Origin: DAOTWC01 sp048499435
GTDB taxonomy: Bacteria > Chloroflexota > Anaerolineae > Aggregatilineales > Phototrophicaceae
DNA length: 64,000 bases
Direction of reading: 5' to 3'
Assembly: GCA_048499435.1 (NCBI GenBank)
Contig: JASNZW010000006.1
Location: 178,725 to 242,724 of the forward strand
The position numbers and the translations under genes were made by a program. Positions 25,478 through 34,307 of the stretch are shown here, piece by piece. Every line of letters begins with the position of its first letter. Position 1 is the stretch's first letter. The notes beneath the pieces are model-generated. The model ran no database searches and was not told the DNA's origin. It was given only the letters and a program-made list of their open reading frames with translations.

Positions 25478-26809
25478 ATGACTAAAGACGCAGTTCTGGC
25501 CGCTATTGACAAGCAGGCCGTCAAGTTTATCAACCTGTGGTTTACGGATATTACCGGGCAGGTCAAAAGCGTGGTCGTGCCCGCGCAGGCCGCCAGCACA
25601 GTGTTTGACAGCGGCATCCACTTCGACGGCTCGGCTATCGAAGGGTTCGCGCGCGCGGCGGAAAGCGACATGCTGCTGGTCCCTGACCCGGCGACGTTCG
25701 CCGTTCTGCCCTGGGACGCGCCTGAGGAACGCACCGCGCGCCTGATCTGCACCGTGCACACGCCGCAGGGCGAGCCATTTATTGGCGACCCGCGCATTGT
25801 CCTGATGAGCGCGCTCAGGCAGGCCAGCAAACAGGGCTTTGTCTATAAGACCGGCTGCGAGCTGGAGTTTTTCCTGTTTCGCCCGCACGCCGACGGCAGC
25901 GTCCTGCCGCTGATTCCGCACGACGAGGCCAGCTATTATGACTTCTCCAGCGGCACGACCCAGGCGGTGCGGCGCAGGATGCTGGCGGCGCTGGCTGACC
26001 TGGGCATTGGGGTGGACTCGGCGCACCATGAAATCGGCTTCGGCCAGCACGAGATTGACTTCCACTACACCGACGCGCTGGTGTCAGCCGACCAGGTTTT
26101 GACGGCGCGGGTGGCTCTCAAAAACGTGGCCCAGCGCAGCGGGCTGCACTGCACGTTTATGCCGCGCCCGCGCATGGACCTGGCCGGTTCAGGCATGCAC
26201 ACGCACCAGAGCCTGCATGACAGCGCCAGCGGGCAGAATGTATTTGCCGACACCAGCAGCGAATACGGGCTTTCGGAAATCGCGCGCTACTTTCTGGCCG
26301 GGCAGCTTCACCACGCGCGGGCGATGTGCGCGGTGCTGGCCCCGCTGGTGAACTCGTACAAGCGCCTGGGGACCAGCGTCGAGGCGCCGGTGTATGTAAC
26401 CTGGGCGCATATCAACCGGGGCGCGCTGATCCGCGTTCCCAGCGTCCCGGCGGGCGCGGAGCAGCACACGCGCCTGGAGCTGCGCTGCCCGGACCCCGCC
26501 AGCAACCCGTATCTGGCGGCGGCGGTTATGCTGCTGGCCGGGCTGGATGGCATCCAGCGGCGGCTGGCGCTGCCGGAGCCAGTCGAAGAATCGCTGCTGG
26601 GGCAGGACCGGATGCGGCTGCGCCGGGTGGAGATACTGCCTAATTCACTGGGCGAGGCGCTGGACGCGCTGGCCGACGACGAGGTTGTGCTGGCCGCGCT
26701 GGGGCCGCACATCAGCGACCGCTATCTGGCGGCCAAACGCCAGGAATTTGATGAGTACAACCACCAGGTTACCCAGTGGGAACTTGAGCGCTACTTGAAT
26801 GTTTACTGA
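25478..26809 (+). CDS. glnA: Glutamine synthetase, type I-alpha
   Basis: GlnA makes glutamine from glutamate and ammonia. The 443-residue length and the FDGSAIEGFARAAESDM motif match the Bacillus-type I-alpha family; its Arg is the residue needed for feedback inhibition. The adenylylation Tyr region of I-beta enzymes is absent. Metal and glutamate sites are seen as CELEFF, HHEIGFGQHEID and GSGMHTHQSL, and NSYKRL is present. In the aro operon it would provide glutamine for TrpG. Its end overlaps the convergent aspartokinase gene by 41 bases. It could alternatively be a GlnA-like paralogue, as the flap sequence is divergent. Confidence 0.85.
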   Translation: MTKDAVLAAIDKQAVKFINLWFTDITGQVKSVVVPAQAASTVFDSGIHFDGSAIEGFARAAESDMLLVPDPATFAVLPWDAPEERTARLICTVHTPQGEPFIGDPRIVLMSALRQASKQGFVYKTGCELEFFLFRPHADGSVLPLIPHDEASYYDFSSGTTQAVRRRMLAALADLGIGVDSAHHEIGFGQHEIDFHYTDALVSADQVLTARVALKNVAQRSGLHCTFMPRPRMDLAGSGMHTHQSLHDSASGQNVFADTSSEYGLSEIARYFLAGQLHHARAMCAVLAPLVNSYKRLGTSVEAPVYVTWAHINRGALIRVPSVPAGAEQHTRLELRCPDPASNPYLAAAVMLLAGLDGIQRRLALPEPVEESLLGQDRMRLRRVEILPNSLGEALDALADDEVVLAALGPHISDRYLAAKRQEFDEYNHQVTQWELERYLNVY

Positions 26810-28205
26810 CGATCAGGGCGTGAATCTGGCGCAGCGCGCGGTCGCCATCTTCGGACGGCAGCACCAGTGACAGGCCGCAGGACGCCGGCCCCTGCGAAAC
26901 GCCCAGGATGTGGCTGTCGCCCAGCGTTTGCAGCACCTCAGCCGCCGCCGCCGTGCCCGTGTTAAAGAGCCGGCCAATGACGGTGATGATGCTCACCGGG
27001 CGCACCTGCCAGCCTGCGCCGGTTTTGCGCTCGCGCAGGGCTGTTTCCAGCGCGGCCTGAACGGTGCGCACCGCCTCCGGCCCGGCGCTGGTGGGCACGA
27101 CGAAGCACACGAAGGACTGATAGGACGACTGGGACGAGATCATGACTTCGGTGTGGCTGCTGACCGTCTGGAACAGAGTTTCGTCAATCAGATCGGCGAC
27201 TGCGGTCAGCGGGCCGCTGTAAGCCGCCGTCAGCCCCAGTCCGTTGATGGCGGTCACGGCTTTGATCGCCCGCGCCGTGTCCGGTTCGGCGTCGCTCACC
27301 AGCGTGCCGGGCTGGCGCGGCTGGTAGACATTTTTCACCCACAGTGGGATACGGTGTTCGCGCAGCGGGCCGATCATGCGCGAGTGCAGGATGCGCGCGC
27401 CGAAATAGGCCAGCTCGGCCACTTCCTCATACGACAGCAGCGGGATAACCTGCGCCTCAGCGACTTCGCTGGGGTCGGCGGTCATGATGCCGTCCACGCT
27501 GGTCCACATCCACACCTCATCGGCTTCCGCCGCGACCGCCATGAGTGAAGCGGTGTAGTCGCTGCCGCCGCGCCCCAGGGTGGTGGGCTGGCCGGTTTCG
27601 GTGGTGCCGATAAAGCCGGTGATCACCGGGATGATGTCACGGGTGAGCATCGGCAGCAGATTCTGGGCGATGCGCTGCCGCGTAAGCGGCGCGTTGGGGA
27701 CCGCGTTGCCGAAGGCTGTGTCGGTCACGATCAGGTCGGTGGCGTCTACCGCGACGCCGCGCAGGTTGTTCTGGCGCAGCAGGGCAGCCACGATGCGCGC
27801 CGCCAGCCGCTCGCCAACGCCGATAATGCGGTCCACGACCGCCAGCGCGCGCGGGTTGGCCGGGCTGTCGGCCAGGGACTGGCAGGTGTCGAGCATGTCG
27901 AACAGCAGGCGGTCAATGTCAGCCTGAAGCGCATTGCGCTCGGTGACGCCCAGCGGAAGCTGTTCCACCAGCGACAGGTGGCGCAGGCGCAGCGTGGCGA
28001 CGATGCGCCGGTAGCCGCGACGGTTGCTGAGCTGGGCGAGGTGCGCGGCCTCAAGCAGCGCGTCGGTAACGCCGTCGAGGGCGGATACCACCAGAATCAG
28101 GTTGTTCCAGCGCTCGTGTTCCTGAAGCACGACGCTTAAAACCTGGGTGAGCGCCGGGGTTGTGCCCACCGATGCCCCGCCGAATTTCATCACCAGCGTT
28201 CCCAT
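26769..28205 (-). CDS. lysC: Aspartate kinase with ACT domains
   Basis: Aspartokinase phosphorylates aspartate, the first step to Lys, Thr and Met. The 478-residue protein begins MKFGGASVGT, has the catalytic GRGGSDYTASL loop (about residues 228-238), the kinase motif WTSVDGIMTADP and the EVAELAYFGARILH segment. Two ACT-like regulatory domains follow (about residues 315-470). This is the single-function LysC/ThrA-like architecture without a homoserine dehydrogenase part. AAGGA lies upstream of ATG 28205. The stop lies inside the 3' end of glnA on the other strand. Confidence 0.93.
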   Translation of the reverse strand: MGTLVMKFGGASVGTTPALTQVLSVVLQEHERWNNLILVVSALDGVTDALLEAAHLAQLSNRRGYRRIVATLRLRHLSLVEQLPLGVTERNALQADIDRLLFDMLDTCQSLADSPANPRALAVVDRIIGVGERLAARIVAALLRQNNLRGVAVDATDLIVTDTAFGNAVPNAPLTRQRIAQNLLPMLTRDIIPVITGFIGTTETGQPTTLGRGGSDYTASLMAVAAEADEVWMWTSVDGIMTADPSEVAEAQVIPLLSYEEVAELAYFGARILHSRMIGPLREHRIPLWVKNVYQPRQPGTLVSDAEPDTARAIKAVTAINGLGLTAAYSGPLTAVADLIDETLFQTVSSHTEVMISSQSSYQSFVCFVVPTSAGPEAVRTVQAALETALRERKTGAGWQVRPVSIITVIGRLFNTGTAAAAEVLQTLGDSHILGVSQGPASCGLSLVLPSEDGDRALRQIHALIVSKHSSSAQVPTG

Positions 28206-28398
28206 GATGCTGACATCCTTGATGCCGGTTGGATGCGGGCTGGCCCGCGCCAGAAAGTGCGGCTCTGGTAGATATTAAGGGTAGACTATACAATAGATCG
28301 TTGTGCCGCGAAACAGGCTCTTTTGGCAGGCTGACGTTTTGCGGCTGTGATGATCAACCTGTGTACAAACCCTGTCGATTGAGTCGTGAGAGTGTGTG

Positions 28399-29355
28399 AT
28401 GGCAGCCGAGGGACAGACACAGCAGGCGGCGCCAGTAGCTGGCGTGCGCTTTAGCAAAGTAGGCAAACTCTACCATTTCGATTACGGCGCATACCCGGAC
28501 CTTCAGGCCGGCGATTACGTCATTGTGGAGACGGTGCGCGGGCGGCAGATGGGGCAGATCATGGGCTTCACCGTGCCGGACGGCGGCGAACGCGACCATA
28601 AGCCAATTCTGCGCCCGGCCACCCCGCGCGACCTGGCTCTGCGTCAGCACTGGGAAGCGCAGCAGGACGAGGCGCTGGAGATCTGCCGCAGCAAGGCCGC
28701 GCAGCTAGGCGGCTATAAGGACGTCAAATTTGTGGCGGCCCAGTACAATTACGACGGCAGCCTGCTGATGATTATGTTCACGGCGGAGGACAAGATCAAT
28801 ACAGGCCGCCTGTTTGGCGAGCTGAGCCGCCTGTTCCCGGCGCAGATCGAAATTCGCCAGGTGGGGCCGCGCGACGTCGCCAAGCTGCTGGGGGGGTATG
28901 GGGCATGCGGCGAGCTGCGCTGCTGCAGCACCTTCCTGACGGACTTCAGCCCGATCTCGATCAAGATGGCCAAAGTGCAGGGCATCTCGCTGAACCCGAC
29001 GGAGATTACCGGCATGTGCGGGCGGCTGCGCTGCTGCCTGGTTTACGAGTACGAACAGTATGTGCAGGCGCGGCAGCAGCTTCCCAAGCGCAATAAGCGC
29101 GTAGGCACGCCGCACGGCGAGGGCAAGGTGCTGGATGTCTACCCGCTGCAGGACACTGTGCTGGTGCTGGTAGAGGACACGCGCCACGTTGTGCGCCGCG
29201 AGGACCTGGTTCCGCTGGACGAGCTGCGCGCGCTGGAGAAAAAGGCGAAGGAACCGTGCGGCAAACATGGCGATGGGCCGTGCGACTGTGGGCGGCCGCC
29301 GGGCGAGCGCCAGCAGGACCGGCATAACCGCGGCCAGGGCGACCAGCAGCAGTAA
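28399..29355 (+). CDS. ricT: PSP1 domain protein RicT (YaaT)
   Basis: RicT is part of the RicA-RicF-RicT iron-sulfur complex that in Bacillus stimulates RNA maturation by RNase Y. The 319-residue protein has the PSP1 core (about residues 60-150). The conserved cysteine motifs GACGELRCCSTF and TGMCGRLRCCLVYE (about 175-220) are the likely Fe-S ligands. An extra C-terminal tail has CGKHGDGPCDCG. The ATG at 28399 directly follows an in-frame GTG. It diverges from lysC across a 190-base gap that holds no clear complete promoter. Confidence 0.9.
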   Translation: MAAEGQTQQAAPVAGVRFSKVGKLYHFDYGAYPDLQAGDYVIVETVRGRQMGQIMGFTVPDGGERDHKPILRPATPRDLALRQHWEAQQDEALEICRSKAAQLGGYKDVKFVAAQYNYDGSLLMIMFTAEDKINTGRLFGELSRLFPAQIEIRQVGPRDVAKLLGGYGACGELRCCSTFLTDFSPISIKMAKVQGISLNPTEITGMCGRLRCCLVYEYEQYVQARQQLPKRNKRVGTPHGEGKVLDVYPLQDTVLVLVEDTRHVVRREDLVPLDELRALEKKAKEPCGKHGDGPCDCGRPPGERQQDRHNRGQGDQQQ

Positions 29356-29384
29356 TTCGACAGCGCCAATACAGCGGAGATCAC

Positions 29385-30101
29385 ATGACTGACAACGAGC
29401 AGACGACGAAGCGGGTGATGGGTATCTTCGCGCATCCCGACGACCCTGAATTTTTCAGCGGGGCCGCTTTTGCCCGCTGGGCCGCCGAGGGCGCGCACAT
29501 CACGTTTGTGCTGGCGACCAGCGGCGACAAGGGCAGCGCTGACCCGGAGATGACATCGGCGCGCCTGGTTGAGATTCGCGAGGAAGAAGAGCGCCGCGCC
29601 GCCGCCGTACTGGGGGTGAAAGAGGTGATTTTTCTGCGCTACCCGGACGGCGAGCTGACGCCTGGGCTGGAGCTGCGGCGCGACCTGGCGCGGCTGCTGC
29701 GCCTGAAGCAGCCCGATATCGTCGTCACCTGCGACCCGACAAGCTGGTTTGACGACACGCATATCAACCACCCGGATCACCGCGCGATCGGTGAGGCGAC
29801 GCTGGCGGCGGTCTACCCGGTAGCGCGCGACCGGCTCAATTTCATCGAGCTGGAGCGCGACGAAGGGCTGGCGACGCACAAGGTGCAGCAGGTTTATATC
29901 GCCGGCGCGGTGCGACCGACGCGCAAGGTGGACGTGACGGCATATGTCGAGACACAAATCGCGGCGTTGCGGGAGCACAAGAGCCAGATTGCCGACCTGG
30001 ACGGGCTGGCGCAGCGCCTGCACGAGTGGCTGCTGGACCCGGAAGCGCCAGAGGACACGCCGCGCTATATTCAGAGCTTCAGGGTAATCACCCTGCATTA
30101 G
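29385..30101 (+). CDS. LmbE/PIG-L family deacetylase
   Basis: The family hydrolyses N-acetyl groups from GlcNAc conjugates such as GlcNAc-malate (BshB) or mycothiol precursors, using zinc. The 238-residue protein carries the metal motif AHPDDPEFFSG (residues 16-26) and the distal HPDHRAIGEA motif, with TSGDKGSAD between them. It is soluble. Partners for bacillithiol synthesis (bshA, bshC) are not in the window, so the exact substrate is open. Confidence 0.88.
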   Translation: MTDNEQTTKRVMGIFAHPDDPEFFSGAAFARWAAEGAHITFVLATSGDKGSADPEMTSARLVEIREEEERRAAAVLGVKEVIFLRYPDGELTPGLELRRDLARLLRLKQPDIVVTCDPTSWFDDTHINHPDHRAIGEATLAAVYPVARDRLNFIELERDEGLATHKVQQVYIAGAVRPTRKVDVTAYVETQIAALREHKSQIADLDGLAQRLHEWLLDPEAPEDTPRYIQSFRVITLH

Positions 30102-30117
30102 GCAGCGGGGGTGTGCG

Positions 30118-30765
30118 ATGGCTAACAAAGCGGGCCTGCGCTGGATGGATGGCCGGGGCTGGATCGTCCTGGCCGGAGGGGGCAGCGACGCGGTGCGCGC
30201 GCACACGCTCAGCGTGGCCGCGGCTGACGGCGGCGTCGCCTACGCGGCTGTGAGCGATGTGGCCTGGGCGGAACACCTGATGCTGGACATGGATGATCTG
30301 GGCGCGCCCGCCGGGTATCTGGTCAATGTGCGCGCGGAGAGCGCGGCGGCGGTTTATGACCGGCTGGCCGAGGCCAGCGTGATCGTGATCGGCGCTGCGG
30401 CGGACGCTGAAACCTTGTACGGGCAGCTTGACGGCGCGGCGGCGGCGGGGATGCGCGCGGCCTTTGAACACGGCGCGGTGGTGCTGGCGGAGGGGGCCGG
30501 CGCGGCGGCGCTGGGCGCGTGGATCGCGGCGGCGGAGGGCGAGCTGATTCCGGGCCTGGGCTGGCTGGAAAACGCGCTCGTGCTGCCAGGCGTTGCCAGC
30601 GCGGGCGCGTCGGCGACGGCGCGCGCGGCGCTGCTGGCCCAGCCGACGGCGCTGGCGGTCGGCATCGGCGCGGGGTCAGCGCTGGCGCTGGGGCCAGATG
30701 GCGAGGTGGAGATCTGGGGGGAAGGGCACGTGACGATCGTGCTGGGCGCGCACTACGGCGGCTGA
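30118..30765 (+). CDS. Degenerate cyanophycinase/peptidase S51-like protein
   Basis: The 215-residue protein has the outline of a peptidase S51/cyanophycinase class I amidotransferase-like fold: an opening IVLAGGGSDAVRAHTL, a mid-protein turn VLAEGAGAAALGAW, a GLGWLENALVLPGV segment and a closing VGIGAGSALALGPDGEVEIWG. In active members the turn reads GTSAGA with a nucleophilic Ser; here the aligned position is Gly126. It is therefore probably a non-catalytic relative. It lies between the deacetylase and purA with short spacers. Confidence 0.6.
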   Translation: MANKAGLRWMDGRGWIVLAGGGSDAVRAHTLSVAAADGGVAYAAVSDVAWAEHLMLDMDDLGAPAGYLVNVRAESAAAVYDRLAEASVIVIGAAADAETLYGQLDGAAAAGMRAAFEHGAVVLAEGAGAAALGAWIAAAEGELIPGLGWLENALVLPGVASAGASATARAALLAQPTALAVGIGAGSALALGPDGEVEIWGEGHVTIVLGAHYGG

Positions 30766-30807
30766 CAGCGCCGCCGGGGCAGCGTTCGGGGAAGGATAGA
30801 GGTGTAA

Positions 30808-32097
30808 ATGCCGGCAACCATACTGGTGGGGGCACAGTGGGGCGACGAGGGTAAAGGGCGCGTGGCCGACTGGCTGGCGGCGCAGTCCGATATTGTGGCG
30901 CGCTACGCGGGCGGCGACAACGCCGGCCACACGGTTTACGTAAACGACCAGCTCTACAAGCTGCATCTCGTCCCGTCGGGCATTCTGCACGCTGACGTGG
31001 TGTGCGTGCTGGGCGGCGGCATGGTCATTAACCCGGTGAACCTGGTGCGCGAGCTGGATGAGCTGGCGGCGCTGGGCGTGGACGTGTCGCCGGGGCGGCT
31101 GCTGGTGAGCACGCGCGCCCACCTGATCACGCCGGCGCACGTTGCGCTGGATGCGGCGGCGGAGGCGGCGCGCGGGGCCGGGGCGATTGGCACGACGCTG
31201 CGCGGCATTGGCCCGGCCTACCTGGACAAGACAGCGCGCCAGGGTGTCCGCGCGGGCGAGATGGCCAGCGCGGACGGGTTTGCCGCCGCGCTGCGCGCCG
31301 CGTTCGAGCGCGCTAACCAGGCGCTGATGGCCCAGGGCGCGGCGGCGGTGGACGTGGCTGCGGCTGTCGCAGACTGTCTGGGCGCGGCTGAACGGCTGCG
31401 GCCTTATCTGTGCGACACCAGCATGTATCTGCATGACCGGCTGCGCGCCGGGGCGCGTGTGCTGTGCGAGGGCGCGCAGGGCACTTTGCTCGATGTGGAT
31501 CACGGCGATTACCCGTATGTCACCAGCTCGTCGCCCACCGCTGGCGGCGCGCTGAGCGGGCTGGGCATTGGCCCGCGCCATGTGGACCGTGTGCTGGGTG
31601 TGGCGAAGTGCTACAGCACGCGCGTCGGGGCCGGGCCAATGCCGACCGAATTGAGCGGGCCAACGGCGGACCGCCTGCGCGGGACCGGCGAGAATTTCTG
31701 GGATGAATACGGCACGACTACCGGACGGCCGCGCCGCTGCGGCTGGTTCGACGCGGCGGCGGTGCGTTATGCCGCGCGGCTGAACGGCTTTACCGAGCTG
31801 TTCATGACAAAACTCGATATCCTCAGCGGGTTTGAGACGGTTCAGGTGGCGGTGGCTTATGAGGTCGGCGGGCAGCGCTGCGCAACGCTGCCGGCGGCCC
31901 TGAATGACCTGGCGCAGGCGCAGCCGGTGTACGAAACGCTGCCGGGCTGGCAGGAAGACATCAGCGCGGTGCGCAGCGCGGCGGCGCTGCCGGCGGCGGC
32001 CCGCGCCTATATCGCGCGCGCTGCTGAGCTGTGCGAAACGCCGATCACGGCGGTCAGCGTTGGCCCGGCGCGCGACCAGCTTATTCACATGGGTTGA
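30808..32097 (+). CDS. purA: Adenylosuccinate synthetase
   Basis: PurA joins IMP and aspartate using GTP, the first step of AMP synthesis. The 429-residue protein begins VGAQWGDEGKGRVADWL with the P-loop and the catalytic Asp, then has NAGHTVY, the IMP-binding GIGPAYLDKTARQGVRAGE, EGAQGTLLDVDHG and the C-terminal TTGRPRRCGWFD. Length is normal. GGGAAGGATAGAGG lies upstream of ATG 30808. Confidence 0.97.
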   Translation: MPATILVGAQWGDEGKGRVADWLAAQSDIVARYAGGDNAGHTVYVNDQLYKLHLVPSGILHADVVCVLGGGMVINPVNLVRELDELAALGVDVSPGRLLVSTRAHLITPAHVALDAAAEAARGAGAIGTTLRGIGPAYLDKTARQGVRAGEMASADGFAAALRAAFERANQALMAQGAAAVDVAAAVADCLGAAERLRPYLCDTSMYLHDRLRAGARVLCEGAQGTLLDVDHGDYPYVTSSSPTAGGALSGLGIGPRHVDRVLGVAKCYSTRVGAGPMPTELSGPTADRLRGTGENFWDEYGTTTGRPRRCGWFDAAAVRYAARLNGFTELFMTKLDILSGFETVQVAVAYEVGGQRCATLPAALNDLAQAQPVYETLPGWQEDISAVRSAAALPAAARAYIARAAELCETPITAVSVGPARDQLIHMG

Positions 32098-32109
32098 CGC
32101 GGGGGCAGC

Positions 32110-32934
32110 GTGAGCAACCAACCGTCCCGCTATTTTTACACGATGGACACGCCGGTCGGCGCGCCGCCGCGCCGCGTTGTGTCGCTGGTCCCCAGCGTGA
32201 CCGAGTCGCTGTTTGACCTGAACCTGGGCGACCGGCTGGTGGGGGTGACGGATTATTGTGTGCGCCCGGCAGCGCAGACGGCGCGGCTGGCGAAGGTGGG
32301 CGGGACGAAAGACCCAGATATCGCGCGCATCGCGGCGCTGCGCCCGGACCTGGTGATCGTCAACCAGGAAGAAAACCGGCGCGAGGACGCCGAGGCGCTG
32401 GCGGCAGCGGGGCTGGCGCTGTGGGTGACGCACCCGCGCACTGTCGCCGACGCGCTTAACCTGCTGTGGAACATGATGTACGTGTTCGACGAAACGGCGA
32501 TGGTCCCGCGTGTGCAGGTGATCGAGCGCACGCTCGACTGGGTGCAGGGCGCCAGCCGCGCGCTGGCGCGGCGCGCGCGCGTGTTTGTGCCCGTGTGGTG
32601 GGAACCGCTGATGTCCTTTAACGCCGATACTTATATACACGACCTGCTGCGCGTGTGCGGCGGCGACAATGTTTTTGCCAGCAGCGCGGGGCGCTATGGG
32701 CAGGTTGCGCTGGCCGATGTTGTGGCGGCGCAGCCGGATGTTATTCTGCTGCCCAGCGAGCCGTTCGCCTTTGGCGCGGCGCAGATGGCGCAGTTTGCCG
32801 CGCTGGATGTGCCGGCGGCCCACAGCGACAGCATCTACCTGGTTGATGGTTCACTGTTGACGTGGCACGGCACGCGGCTGGCTTATGCCCTGGACGCGCT
32901 GCCGGCGCTTTTGAACCCAGTAGCGGAGCTTTAA
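32110..32934 (+). CDS. Helical-backbone metal receptor family protein (BtuF-like), no signal peptide
   Basis: The 274-residue protein matches the cobalamin/siderophore binding-protein fold: RRVVSLVPSVTESLFDLNLGDRLVGVTDYC at the start (residues 22-50), then PDLVIVNQEEN, a long backbone helix and a C-terminal ADVVAAQPDVILLPSEPF. Family members normally have a Sec or lipoprotein signal; here the N-terminus is hydrophilic, and upstream extension is blocked by purA. It starts with GTG 32110. No btuC or btuD-like genes are adjacent. It could act in the cytoplasm or be a moonlighting relative. Confidence 0.8.
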   Translation: MSNQPSRYFYTMDTPVGAPPRRVVSLVPSVTESLFDLNLGDRLVGVTDYCVRPAAQTARLAKVGGTKDPDIARIAALRPDLVIVNQEENRREDAEALAAAGLALWVTHPRTVADALNLLWNMMYVFDETAMVPRVQVIERTLDWVQGASRALARRARVFVPVWWEPLMSFNADTYIHDLLRVCGGDNVFASSAGRYGQVALADVVAAQPDVILLPSEPFAFGAAQMAQFAALDVPAAHSDSIYLVDGSLLTWHGTRLAYALDALPALLNPVAEL

Positions 32935-32936
32935 AG

Positions 32937-33800
32937 ATGGACCTTGATCGGAATTTGCAGGAAGACCCTGTTAGCGTGATCGCGCATGAGATAAGGGTGC
33001 CGCTGACCGCGGTCAAAGGTTTTGTCGAGCTGATCGGAAGATCGGGCGACCTTAACCCCGCCCAGACGAAGTTCCTTGAGCGAGCGCTGCACGCTGTTGA
33101 CAGGACGGCGCAGATCGTTGATGCCTGGCTGGACCTGGCGCGGATCGAAGGCGAGAACGGCCTGGCGCAGCCCGCTGTCTGCGACCTGGGGCGCATTATT
33201 GGCGGCGCTGTTGACCTGCTGAGCCAGGCGGCGGAACAGCGCGGCCTGCGCATCAGCGTAAGCCTGCCTGATGGGCTGGAGCCGGTGCGCGGCGACCCGA
33301 CGCGGTTGGGGCAGGTGATGAACAACCTGCTGAGCAACGCCGTCAAGTACAACCGTGAGGGGGGCGCTGTGTGGGTTGAGGTGGCGCAGGAACCGGACGC
33401 GGTGCGGGTGAGCGTGCGCGACACCGGCGAGGGCATCCATCCGGATGATCTGCCGCTGGTGTTTGACCGCCTGTACCGGGGCCGCCGGCGCGACCGCGTT
33501 GAGGGGGTCGGGCTGGGGCTGGCGATCGCGCGCATGATTGTTGTCCGGCATGGCGGCGATATCTGGGCTGAAAGCGTGGTGGGCGAGGGCAGCACCTTTA
33601 GCTTCCGGCTGCCGCGCCAGGGCGGCCAGCGTGACGGCGTTGAGCGCGACCAGCGCGACGCGCGCGCGGGCAGCGAAGGCGGCGGGGCCGCCCGCGATGT
33701 GTTCTGGGGTGCAGCAGTGGAAACGCCGGATGCGGTGGACGACGACCTGCAGGAAACGGCCAGCAGGCCCGACACCGACTCAAGCAGCGATCTGGTTTGA
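32937..33800 (+). CDS. Minimal soluble sensor histidine kinase
   Basis: This 287-residue kinase consists of little more than the catalytic core. A HisKA dimerisation domain begins at once with the phospho-acceptor His17 in IAHEIRVPLTAVKG. It is followed by HATPase_c with NNLLSNAVKYN, DTGEGI and GVGLGLAIARMIV. There is no membrane helix and no PAS or GAF domain. A 55-residue acidic, low-complexity tail follows. GGAG lies upstream of ATG 32937. No response regulator is next to it, so its partner and signal are unknown. Confidence 0.9.
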   Translation: MDLDRNLQEDPVSVIAHEIRVPLTAVKGFVELIGRSGDLNPAQTKFLERALHAVDRTAQIVDAWLDLARIEGENGLAQPAVCDLGRIIGGAVDLLSQAAEQRGLRISVSLPDGLEPVRGDPTRLGQVMNNLLSNAVKYNREGGAVWVEVAQEPDAVRVSVRDTGEGIHPDDLPLVFDRLYRGRRRDRVEGVGLGLAIARMIVVRHGGDIWAESVVGEGSTFSFRLPRQGGQRDGVERDQRDARAGSEGGGAARDVFWGAAVETPDAVDDDLQETASRPDTDSSSDLV

Positions 33801-33860
33801 GGCGCTTGCCGCGCCCTGCGCGAACCAGTACAATCGCGGCCCGGTGGCTGAAAGGCCGTT

Positions 33861-33889
33861 TTCTTATCCGCCGGACAAACGGTTATAAT
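33861..33889 (+). promoter_or_regulatory. Probable promoter of the cta operon
   Basis: A perfect TATAAT (33884-33889) lies 17 bases after TTCTTA (33861-33866, half-match to the -35 consensus) in the 131-base gap before the small membrane protein gene. The element points along ctaA and ctaB. Confidence 0.5.
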
Positions 33890-33931
33890 AGACAGCGCGG
33901 GATGTGTGGCGCGAGATGAGGGAGGCGTGCG

Positions 33932-34279
33932 GTGAAGCGACTGCTTGTGATGTTTGTGATTTTGGCGGTGCTGGCGGCGGGCGGCAGCCTGACGGCGGCG
34001 CTGGTTGCCAGCGGCGGGACGCCGGATTTTCTGCCGTTTCTGAAACAGGTTTCCAGCCCGGACGGCTCAGTGCTGGTGGCGACGCCGGCGCAGGGGCAGG
34101 CGCTGGTGCTTTTCATCGGTTTTATCCTGGTCAACCTGATTGGCATGGGGATCACTATCGGCGTGGTCCTGTGGCTGCTGCACCGGGGCGTCAAGAGCGT
34201 GGAGGGCCAGGCGCGGCCAGCGGCGCGCGCGGAAGTCGTGCCGGCAGAGGAACGCAAACAGGCAGCGGTGAAGCCGTAG
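33932..34279 (+). CDS. Small membrane protein upstream of heme A synthase
   Basis: The 115-residue product is not recognised. It has an N-terminal hydrophobic helix (about residues 3-27, possibly an uncleaved signal anchor) and a second helix (about 57-84), then a charged Ala-rich tail facing the cytoplasm or outside. The start is GTG 33932 after GGGAGG. Its position directly before ctaA and ctaB suggests a part in cytochrome oxidase assembly, which is inference only. Confidence 0.7.
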   Translation: MKRLLVMFVILAVLAAGGSLTAALVASGGTPDFLPFLKQVSSPDGSVLVATPAQGQALVLFIGFILVNLIGMGITIGVVLWLLHRGVKSVEGQARPAARAEVVPAEERKQAAVKP

Positions 34280-34307
34280 CAGGATTGTGATTTGTGGAGT
34301 GTGATCT

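Noticed and set aside
30676..32823. A 715-codon open frame on the minus strand
   Set aside because: It is antisense to purA and the binding-protein gene, is rich in Arg, His and Gln as expected of a GC-rich shadow frame, and has no recognisable motifs.
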